Shown in pieces: positions 41,095-48,243 of a DNA stretch of 64,000 nt (the stretch's first letter is position 1; every line of letters begins with the position of its first letter). The notes under the pieces were generated by a model, which was not told the origin of the DNA, ran no database searches, and saw only the letters and a program-made list of their open reading frames with translations. The DNA comes from Actinospineispora acaciae DSM 45401 (GTDB lineage: Bacteria; Actinomycetota; Actinomycetes; Mycobacteriales; Pseudonocardiaceae), in NCBI RefSeq assembly GCF_000620785.1, contig NZ_JIAI01000013.1, positions 1-64,000 on the forward strand, read 5' to 3'. A program made the position numbers and the translations under genes.

Positions 41095-42944
41095 TGCCAC
41101 CCGAGCCCGACCTGCTGCGGTTCCTGACCTGCGGCAGCGTGGACGACGGCAAGAGCACGCTGATCGGCCGGCTGCTCTACGAGTCGAACCTGCTCCACTC
41201 CGACCAGCTCGCGACCCTGGCCGCCGAGTCCAGGCGGGTCGGCAGCAGGGGCGGCGAGCTGGACTTCGCGCTGCTGGTGGACGGCCTGGCCGCCGAGCGC
41301 GAGCAGGGCATCACGATCGACGTGGCGTACCGGTACTTCACCACGCGGCGGCGCCGGTTCATCGTCGCGGACACCCCCGGCCACGAGCGCTACACCCGCA
41401 ACATGGTGACCGGCGCGTCCACGGCCGACGCGGCGGTGATCCTGGCCGACGCGAGCAAGGGCCTGCTCACCCAGACCCGCCGGCACGCCCACCTGGTCGC
41501 GCTGCTGGGCATCCGGCACCTGGCGCTGGCGGTGAACAAGCTGGACCTCGTCGACTACTCCCGCGAGGTGTTCGAGTCGCTCGGCGCGGAGTTCGCCCGG
41601 TTCGCCGCCGAGGTCGGCGTCGACGAGGTGGCCCGCATCCCGGTGGCCGCCGCGCACGGCTGCAACGTCGTCGCCCGAGGTGACCGGATGGACTGGTACG
41701 ACGGCCCCACGCTGCTGGAATGGCTGGAGTCCGTACCCGTCACCCACGAGGACGCCGATGCTCCCGCCCGCTTCCTGGTGCAGTGGGCGAACCGCCCGGA
41801 CGAGCACTTCCGGGGCCATTCCGGCCGGGTGCTGCACGGCGTACTGCGCCCCGGCGACCGCGTCCGGGTCCTGCCCGACGGCACCGAGACCACCATCGCA
41901 CGCATCGTCACCATGTCCGGTGACCTGGACGAAGCCCCGGCGGGTGCCTCGGTGACGGTGGTGCTGACCGACGAGGTGGACGCCGGCCGGGGCGCCGTGC
42001 TGGTCGGCCCCGGCGCGCCGACCGGGGTGGCCGACGCGTTCCAGGCGCAGCTGGTGTGGCTGGACGATCACGAGATGCTGCCCGGCCGCCCGTACCTGGC
42101 CAAGTTCGGCGCGCACACCGTCGGGCTGACCGTGGACCGCCCCAAGCACCGCATCGACGTCGACACCCTCGCCGAGCTGCCCGCCCGCACACTGCGCGCC
42201 GGGGAGTTCGGGGTGGCGAACGTGCACGCCGGCGCCGCGATCCCGTACGAGCCCTACCGCGACAGCCGCGACCTCGGCTCGTTCATCGTGCTGGACCGGC
42301 TGACCAACGCCACGGCCGGCGCCGGGATGATCGACTTCGCGCTGCGACGCTCGGCGAACGTACGCTGGCAACAGTTGACAGTCGACAAAACCGCACGGAC
42401 CGAGCGGAACGGCCACCGCCCGTGCGTGGTCTGGTTCACCGGCCTGTCCGGCGCCGGCAAGTCAACCATCGCCGACCTCGTCGAGCGCGCACTACACGCC
42501 GACGGCCGGCACACCTTCCTGCTCGACGGCGACAACGTCCGGCACGGCCTGAACAAGGACCTCGGGTTCACCGACGCCGACCGGGTGGAGAACATCAGGC
42601 GGATCGCCGAGGTGGCCGCGCTGATGGTGGACGCCGGCCTGATCGTGCTCGTCTCCTTCATCTCGCCGTTCCGCGCCGAACGCGCGCTGGCCCGCGAGCT
42701 GGTCGAGCCCGGCGAGTTCTGCGAGATCCACGTCGACACCCCCCTCGACGTCGCCGAACGCCGCGACCCGAAGGGCCTCTACGCCAAGGCCCGCCGCGGC
42801 GAGCTGGCCAACTTCACCGGCATCGACTCGCCGTACGAGCCGCCCGAACACCCCGACCTCCGCCTCGACACCACCACCCTCACCCCCGCGGAGTCCGCCC
42901 ACCTCGTCCTACACACGCTCACCACCCGCGGCATCACCCCCTGA
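41094..42944 (+). CDS. cysNC: Sulfate adenylyltransferase GTPase subunit fused to APS kinase
   Basis: 616-residue bifunctional protein. GTPase half: G1 CGSVDDGKST (13-22), DTPGHERYTRN (G3) and NKLDLVDY (G4), followed by EF-Tu-like beta-barrels. From about residue 437 an APS kinase domain with P-loop GLSGAGKST and LDGDNVRHGLNKDLG. CysN drives CysD with GTP hydrolysis; CysC phosphorylates APS to PAPS, the sulfuryl donor. No PAPS reductase or sulfite reductase gene is nearby, so this PAPS is likely meant for sulfotransfer. 178 bp follow before the next operon. Confidence 0.98.
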   Translation: MPPEPDLLRFLTCGSVDDGKSTLIGRLLYESNLLHSDQLATLAAESRRVGSRGGELDFALLVDGLAAEREQGITIDVAYRYFTTRRRRFIVADTPGHERYTRNMVTGASTADAAVILADASKGLLTQTRRHAHLVALLGIRHLALAVNKLDLVDYSREVFESLGAEFARFAAEVGVDEVARIPVAAAHGCNVVARGDRMDWYDGPTLLEWLESVPVTHEDADAPARFLVQWANRPDEHFRGHSGRVLHGVLRPGDRVRVLPDGTETTIARIVTMSGDLDEAPAGASVTVVLTDEVDAGRGAVLVGPGAPTGVADAFQAQLVWLDDHEMLPGRPYLAKFGAHTVGLTVDRPKHRIDVDTLAELPARTLRAGEFGVANVHAGAAIPYEPYRDSRDLGSFIVLDRLTNATAGAGMIDFALRRSANVRWQQLTVDKTARTERNGHRPCVVWFTGLSGAGKSTIADLVERALHADGRHTFLLDGDNVRHGLNKDLGFTDADRVENIRRIAEVAALMVDAGLIVLVSFISPFRAERALARELVEPGEFCEIHVDTPLDVAERRDPKGLYAKARRGELANFTGIDSPYEPPEHPDLRLDTTTLTPAESAHLVLHTLTTRGITP

Positions 42945-43057
42945 CCGCCCGCACACCGCGTCTCGTCGCCGCGCACATGTCCCAACCTGTGTGCGGTGAC
43001 AAGAGCGCGTGTGCCGCTGGGAGGGACGCGGGCGGCGGCGTCGGCACGGGCGGCGAT

Positions 43058-43113
43058 TTGAACGTTGTCCAGAATGCGATAGCCTGCGAGCCTGCGAGCT
43101 AGAACCTGTTCTA
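43058..43113 (+). promoter_or_regulatory. Operator region of the sulfotransferase operon: TetR-like box and KstR-like box
   Basis: GAACGTTGTCC with AGAATGCGATAG (43060-43082) copies the arrangement found in front of the TetR gene near 39344-39322. TAGAAC-CT-GTTCTA (43100-43113) is a perfect 14-bp palindrome that fits the TnnAACnnGTTnnA consensus described for KstR, a TetR repressor of steroid genes in mycobacteria and relatives. The palindrome abuts the AGGAGG ribosome-binding site of the GTG at 43124, so it could also block translation-start access by repression at the +1 area. Between 42945 and 43057 nothing else is recognised. Confidence 0.5.
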
Positions 43114-43123
43114 GGAGGTCCGC

Positions 43124-44224
43124 GTGGACGAGCTCGGTGAGGCGGTACGGACGGGGCGGGCCTGGTCGGAGTTCTGCCGGGCGCTGGAACGGGCCGGGCA
43201 GGTCGTGCTGGCGGACGCCGCGCCGGACACCCCGCTGGACAGGGCCGAGGGCTTCCGCTACCTCACGCGGCTGACCAGGGAGATGCTCTACTCCTGCGTC
43301 GAGAACACCGACCCCGACCGGCCGCGGTTCCACGAGCTGGACCTGGTCAAGATCGGCGCGGACAACCCGGACAACGTGTACCTGTCCGCGAACATCCGGG
43401 GCGACCGCGACTACCTGATCACCGGCCGGCGCGGCACCATCGCCTACTTCAGCATCGGCTCGAAGGCCAACCGGTACGCCAAGGACGGCACCATGGCCTC
43501 CACCGGCGAGCTCACCGACTCCGACCTGGTCGTCGAGCCCGACGGCACCGTCGAGATCATCGCCAGCGCGTCCGAGCCCGCCGCCGGGCAAGGCCGCAAC
43601 TGGCTGCCGCTGGCCCCGGACTCCACCGGCCTGGTGGTCCGCCAGACCTACCTGGACCGCACCACCGAGACCCCGGGCAGCTGGCACATCGCCCGCCTGG
43701 ACGACCCCGGCCCGCCGCCTCCGCTGCGCCCGGAGTCCCTGGGCGCCGCGCTGCGCCGGGCCGCGCTGGCGGTGCACGGCACGGCCGCCACCTTCGCCCA
43801 CTGGACCGAGACGTTCATGGCCAGGCCCAACGAGCTGCCCGACTTCGGCCAGGAGATGTTCCAGCGCGCCGGCGGCGACCCGGAGATCTTCTACCTGCAC
43901 GGCTACTGGACGCTGCGCCCCGACCAGGCCTGGGTGATCACCACCGACGTCCCGGACTGCCCGTACTGGAACTTCCAGCTCGACAACTGGTGGATGGAGT
44001 CGCTGGACCACGCCCACTCGATCACCGTCAACAAGCACACCGCCACGCTGGACCCGGACGGCCGGCTGACCATCGTCGTGGCCGACCGCGACCCCGGCGC
44101 GCGCAACTGGATCGACACCCACGGCCACCGCCGCGGCACCGCGCTGCTGCGCTGGCTCGGCGCGGCCGAACACCCGATCCCGACCTGCCGGGTGGTGCCC
44201 CTCGACTCCCTGGAGACGTCATGA
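43124..44224 (+). CDS. DUF1214/DUF1254-like protein
   Basis: 366-residue protein with GTG start and AGGAGG upstream. The C-terminal half has YLHGYWTLRPDQAWVITTDVP and the repeated YWNFQLDNWWMES, typical of DUF1214. The N-terminal half is alpha-helical (EGFRYLTRLTREMLYSC). Such proteins occur with steroid/lipid and sulfotransferase genes in mycobacteria and rhodococci; no activity is established. No signal peptide. Translationally coupled to the sulfotransferase (ATGA). Confidence 0.8.
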   Translation: MDELGEAVRTGRAWSEFCRALERAGQVVLADAAPDTPLDRAEGFRYLTRLTREMLYSCVENTDPDRPRFHELDLVKIGADNPDNVYLSANIRGDRDYLITGRRGTIAYFSIGSKANRYAKDGTMASTGELTDSDLVVEPDGTVEIIASASEPAAGQGRNWLPLAPDSTGLVVRQTYLDRTTETPGSWHIARLDDPGPPPPLRPESLGAALRRAALAVHGTAATFAHWTETFMARPNELPDFGQEMFQRAGGDPEIFYLHGYWTLRPDQAWVITTDVPDCPYWNFQLDNWWMESLDHAHSITVNKHTATLDPDGRLTIVVADRDPGARNWIDTHGHRRGTALLRWLGAAEHPIPTCRVVPLDSLETS

Positions 44225-45366
44225 CGCAACCGCTCAGGGTGGACGAACTGCTGGCCGCCGCGCGCGCCAAGGCCGGCTCGGACGAGTTCGGCGACGAGTG
44301 GTTCCTCGAACCGCTGTGCGCGCTGGTGACCAGCCTCAACGACGAGGCCAGGCTGTCCGAGCTGGGCCTGGCCATGACCCGCCGCCGGCTGACCGCGCTG
44401 CTGGTGGACAGGCTGCGGCTGCGCGCGCTGCAACGCCGCCACCCGGAGATCCTGGACGTCGAGGTGGACCTGGCCGCCGAGATCTGCGGGCTGCCGCGCA
44501 CCGGGTCGACCCTGATGCACCGGCTGCTGGCCGCGTCGCCGAGGCTGACCTCCACGCTGTCCTGGGAGACCGCGTACCCGATCCCGTTCCCCGGCGAGGC
44601 CCCGGACGCGCCCGAGCGCAAGCGCCGCGCCCAGGAGCGCACCCGGATGTTCCTGGAGCTGTCCCCCGACTTCGGCGACATCCACACCATCGAATGGGAC
44701 GGGCCGGAGGAGGACGTGATCCTGGTCGACAGGTCGTTCGCGTCGATGAGCTTCGAGTCGTTCTACTGGGTGCCCGGCTACGGCGACTGGATGCGCACCG
44801 CCGACCAGGCCCGGGCCTACCGCGAGCTGCGCGAGTGGCTGCAGGTGCTGCGCTGGCAGGACCCGGCGCGGGCCGGCCGGCGCTGGGTGCTCAAGTCGCC
44901 GCACCATCTCACGGCGGTGGCCACCGTGCTGGACACGTTCCCCGACTGCAAGATCGTGATGACCCACCGCGACCCGGTGAAGGCGGTGCCGTCGTACGCC
45001 TCGATGGTGCGGACGATCTGCGCCCAGTACAGCGAGTCCGTGGACGCGGCCGCGATCGGTCGGTACTGGAGCGAGCGGTTCGCGCACGCGCTGCGGGACT
45101 TCGCGTCCGTGCGCGCGGCCCGCCCGGAGCGGTTCGTGGACGTCCGCTACGACGCGCTGGTCGCCGACCCCGCCGCCCAGGCCGGCCGGGTGCTCGACGC
45201 ACTCGGCCTGCCGCCGAATGCGGACGACGAGGCGGCGTTCGCGGACTACCTGGTGCGCAATGGTGCGCAGAGCCGCTCCGCGCACCACTACACAACTGCC
45301 GACTTCGGCCTGTCGGAGCAGCGGCTGGAGCGCGACTTCGCTTTCTACACGGAGGTGTACCTGTGA
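44221..45366 (+). CDS. PAPS-dependent sulfotransferase (Sulfotransfer_3 type)
   Basis: 381-residue enzyme. The 5'-phosphosulfate loop is GLPRTGSTLMHRLL and the 3'-phosphate site VMTHRDPVKAVPSYASM; WVLKSPHHLTAV supplies the conserved Lys/His region. It transfers the sulfuryl group of PAPS to a hydroxyl acceptor and releases PAP. The preceding cysQ-cysD-cysNC genes make the donor and clear PAP. The acceptor is unknown; the family acts on lipids, sterols or polyketides. GTGA overlap with the SDR downstream. Confidence 0.92.
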   Translation: MTQPLRVDELLAAARAKAGSDEFGDEWFLEPLCALVTSLNDEARLSELGLAMTRRRLTALLVDRLRLRALQRRHPEILDVEVDLAAEICGLPRTGSTLMHRLLAASPRLTSTLSWETAYPIPFPGEAPDAPERKRRAQERTRMFLELSPDFGDIHTIEWDGPEEDVILVDRSFASMSFESFYWVPGYGDWMRTADQARAYRELREWLQVLRWQDPARAGRRWVLKSPHHLTAVATVLDTFPDCKIVMTHRDPVKAVPSYASMVRTICAQYSESVDAAAIGRYWSERFAHALRDFASVRAARPERFVDVRYDALVADPAAQAGRVLDALGLPPNADDEAAFADYLVRNGAQSRSAHHYTTADFGLSEQRLERDFAFYTEVYL

Positions 45367-46145
45367 TCCTGTCCGGCGAGGTAGTAGTGATCACCGGGGT
45401 CGGCCCCGGGTTCGGCGCCGACCTGGCCACCAGGGCGGCGGCCGAGGGCGCCAAGGTGGTGATGTGCGCCCGCTCCACCGACACCATGGACAAGGTCGCC
45501 GCCGAGATCGCGGCCGCCGGCGGCCAGGCCATCGGCGTCCCCTGCGACGTGCGCAAACCCGACCAGGTCAGCGAGCTGGTGACGCGCGCGCTCGACGAGT
45601 TCGGCACCGTCACCGGCCTGGTCAACTCGGCGTTCAGCCACCCCGGTTTCCACGACCTGCTGGACACCCCGGACAAGCAGCTCCGCCGCGCCCTGGACAT
45701 CACCCTGCACGGCGCCCTCGGCGTGACCAGGGAGGTCGTCGCCCCGATGACCGCCGCCGGCCACGGCTCGATCGTCAACATCGGCACCATGGCCACCCGC
45801 AAACCCAAACGCGGCGAGGGCGGGTACGCGGTGACCAAGGCCGCGATGGCGACGGCGACCCGCTACCTCGCCCTGGAGCTGGGCGAGCACGGCATCCGCG
45901 TCAACCACGCCGTGATGGGCTGGATGGAAGGCCCCAACGTGCGCCTCTACCGCCAGTTCGAGGCCGCCCGCCGAGGCGTCACCGAGGACGACATCTACCG
46001 CGAGGTGGCCTCCGCCAACCCGCTCGGCCGCATCCCCCCTGACGAGGCCTGCGCCGGCGCCGTCCTGTTCCTGCTCTCCCGCTACGCCTCGGAGATCACC
46101 GGCGTCGCCCTGGACGTCAACGGCGGCGAGTACATGCCCCTCTGA
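45363..46145 (+). CDS. Short-chain dehydrogenase/reductase of the sulfotransferase operon
   Basis: 260-residue SDR with cofactor loop TGVGPGFG and active site Tyr155/Lys159 (GGYAVTKAA). The usual catalytic Ser 13 residues before Tyr is Thr142 (NIGTMATRKP), which can still serve. The C-terminal EITGVALDVNGGEYMPL is classical. GTG start overlapping the sulfotransferase stop. It may adjust the hydroxyl or keto state of the molecule before sulfation. Converges on the metallo-hydrolase gene with five bases between. Confidence 0.88.
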   Translation: MILSGEVVVITGVGPGFGADLATRAAAEGAKVVMCARSTDTMDKVAAEIAAAGGQAIGVPCDVRKPDQVSELVTRALDEFGTVTGLVNSAFSHPGFHDLLDTPDKQLRRALDITLHGALGVTREVVAPMTAAGHGSIVNIGTMATRKPKRGEGGYAVTKAAMATATRYLALELGEHGIRVNHAVMGWMEGPNVRLYRQFEAARRGVTEDDIYREVASANPLGRIPPDEACAGAVLFLLSRYASEITGVALDVNGGEYMPL

Positions 46146-46149
46146 CCCG

Positions 46150-46803
46150 CTAGCTCTCCGAGCCCAGCTCCACCCCGGCGCCGACCTCCAGTCGCGCGTA
46201 CTCCACCCCGGTCCGCTTGGACGTCGCCGCGAGGATGTTGTCCACCACCCGCAGGCCGATGTCGTTGACCAGCCCGTCATGGATCGAGAAGCCCCCGAGG
46301 GCGCCGACGGCCTCCGCGAAGTCGAGCACCTCGACGGACTTCAGCCACGGGGCGTTCGTCGGCAACAACAGCGTGCCCACCGGATCCTCGGGCACGGTGA
46401 ACGCATCCCCGGGATGGAAGACCCGGCCGCCCACGAGGTAGCCCACGTTCGGGATCGGGTCGAGGTGGGTGGGCGCGTGCCACTCGCCGTAGACGTGCAC
46501 GTCGAGGTTGCCCGCGCGCAGCACGTCGCCGTGGGCGGCGGTGCGGACGCGGCCGGCCAGCTCGTCGACGGAGCCGAGCTGGGCGGCCACCGAGGCCGGT
46601 GCCCAGACCAGGACGTCGGGGTTGGCCTCGGCGGCCGCGCGCAGGTTCGACGGCTCGAAGTGGTCGAAGTGCTCGTGGGTGATCAGGATGGCGTCGGCGC
46701 CCTGGACGGCGGCCGGGTCGGTGAGGGCTCCGGGGTCCAGGACGACGGTGGTTCCGGCGTCTTCGAGGCGCACGCACGCGTGTCCGAATTTTGTCAGTCG
46801 CAC
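46150..46803 (-). CDS. Metallo-beta-lactamase-fold hydrolase (UlaG-like)
   Basis: 217-residue protein. Opens MRLTKFGHACVRLEDAGTTV and has ITHEHFDHFEPSNL (zinc-site HxHxDH), later DIHPGDAF-like GRVFHPGDAFT, as in UlaG/YtnP lactonase-type enzymes. Substrate unknown. Starts 10 bp after the YVTN gene's stop, so the two form one operon. Confidence 0.85.
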   Translation of the reverse strand: MRLTKFGHACVRLEDAGTTVVLDPGALTDPAAVQGADAILITHEHFDHFEPSNLRAAAEANPDVLVWAPASVAAQLGSVDELAGRVRTAAHGDVLRAGNLDVHVYGEWHAPTHLDPIPNVGYLVGGRVFHPGDAFTVPEDPVGTLLLPTNAPWLKSVEVLDFAEAVGALGGFSIHDGLVNDIGLRVVDNILAATSKRTGVEYARLEVGAGVELGSES

Positions 46804-46813
46804 GCCGGCGACG

Positions 46814-47785
46814 TTACCCCGCGAGCGAGATGTGGATGACCTCGTGCGCGCCCCGGTCCAGGGGCACCACCCGCTCGACCCGGTACGCCGTCGCGTCGAT
46901 CACGGTCATGGTGCCGTCGTTCGCGTTGTCCACGAAGATCCGGCGGGCGTCCGGGCTGGAGCTGATGCCGAGCGGGCCGGCGCCGACCTGGACCTGGGCG
47001 AGCACCTCGCGGCGCCGCGGGTCGACGATGCTGACCGAGCCGGGGTTCGCCTTCGCGAACGACCACGGTAGGTGGAAATGCGAGATGACGACCAGGCCGG
47101 TGCTCGTCACGTGCATTCGGTGCGGATTGTCGGGCAGTTCTATCGAGCAGATCTTCTGGTCGGTCGCGGTGTCGACTATGTGCACGAACGGCTTGGACCG
47201 GTCATTGGCGTACAGGTGCCGGCCGTCGGCGGACAGTTCCAGGTCCTCGGAGCCGTCGGGCATGGGGATCTTTCCGGTCAGGCGCCGGCCTTTCAGGTCG
47301 AGCACGGAGACGAACTCCGCCTCCTTGTTTCCGGTGTACGCCTTCGTGCCGTCCGGCAGTGCCGCTATCCAGTGCGGGCCGGGCGCCTCGGTGGGGATGT
47401 GGCCGGCCACGGTGAGCGTGTCCAGATCGAGGACGGCAACGCATCCGCCGTGCGACTCGCACGCGACGTAGAGCAGGTCGGCCCGGGGGTCGAGGTACAT
47501 GTCGTGCGGGCCGGCGTACGGGCCGATGTCCACCACCTTGTCGATCGTCCAGGTCCGCGCGTTGACCACGGTGATCTCGGTGCCGTGGTCGCCGTGCACG
47601 TCGTAGAACCCGTCGCGATACGTGATCGCGATGTACAACAATGCGCGCTTGGCGTCGAATACGACCATGTGCGGCTCGGGCGGCGTCCGCACCCTGGCGA
47701 CTTCCGTCAAATCGTGCGCGTCCAGCGCAATCATCGTATGGCCGAGCTGGTTGCAGGTTACCAGGAATTCGTTTTTCGCGGGCAT
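46814..47785 (-). CDS. YVTN-repeat beta-propeller protein
   Basis: 323 residues made of repeated about 40-residue blades, e.g. NARTWTIDKVVDIGPYAGPHD, DLDTLTVAGHIPTEAPGPHWIAAL and DPRRREVLAQVQVGAGPLG. No signal peptide, so probably cytoplasmic despite the family's frequent surface use. ATG 47785 chosen; GTG 47803 would add six residues. Codon use is visibly less GC-biased than neighbours (GAATACG, AACAATG, ATCGTATG on the coding side), hinting at a different history. Operon with the UlaG-like hydrolase. Confidence 0.8.
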   Translation of the reverse strand: MPAKNEFLVTCNQLGHTMIALDAHDLTEVARVRTPPEPHMVVFDAKRALLYIAITYRDGFYDVHGDHGTEITVVNARTWTIDKVVDIGPYAGPHDMYLDPRADLLYVACESHGGCVAVLDLDTLTVAGHIPTEAPGPHWIAALPDGTKAYTGNKEAEFVSVLDLKGRRLTGKIPMPDGSEDLELSADGRHLYANDRSKPFVHIVDTATDQKICSIELPDNPHRMHVTSTGLVVISHFHLPWSFAKANPGSVSIVDPRRREVLAQVQVGAGPLGISSSPDARRIFVDNANDGTMTVIDATAYRVERVVPLDRGAHEVIHISLAG

Positions 47786-47861
47786 GAGCACGACGCTACC
47801 CACGAACCGGAGTCACGAAAATTGACTATTCCGCAAACAACGATTCCACCGAAGGCAAGCG

Positions 47862-48236
47862 TCAGGAACCCAGATAGGCGCGCCAGGACGCGAGCTCGGT
47901 GATGTCGGTGAGCTCGAGCGGTTCGTGGGTGCGGCGGAGCACCATGGCCAGCGAGCCCGAGCCGTCCTCCAGCTCGATCACGCCCAGCTCCAGCCCGGGC
48001 GGCTCGCCGGGCAGCAGCACGTCACGCAGTTGGGCGTAGGACAGCTCGTACACCTCCCCGATCACGGACGCGCCGGCGCCGGGACCGACGTCCTCCAGCG
48101 CGGGGTAGGCGCCGCCCACCGCGTAGAACCGGTACCGGGGCGCGGTGCGCGTCTTGGCCACCAGCGGGGCGTCGCCGACCAGGTGGTGGTCGGCCTCGCC
48201 GGACATGGCGGTGCCGTTGAGGAACATCAGGGGCAT
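47862..48236 (-). CDS. Allophanate hydrolase C-terminal-like (GGCT-fold) protein
   Basis: 124-residue stand-alone relative of the C-terminal domain of allophanate hydrolase AtzF, which has a gamma-glutamylcyclotransferase-like fold: MFLNGTAMSGEADHHLVGDA, TRTAPRYRFYAVGGAYPALED, GEVYELSYAQL and PPGLELGVIELEDGS. The amidase half is absent, so it does not hydrolyse allophanate alone in the usual way. It is the last gene of the purine operon, 7 bp after the xanthine dehydrogenase stop, so a role in ureide breakdown is likely but untested. Confidence 0.78.
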   Translation of the reverse strand: MPLMFLNGTAMSGEADHHLVGDAPLVAKTRTAPRYRFYAVGGAYPALEDVGPGAGASVIGEVYELSYAQLRDVLLPGEPPGLELGVIELEDGSGSLAMVLRRTHEPLELTDITELASWRAYLGS

Positions 48237-48243
48237 GGGGTGA

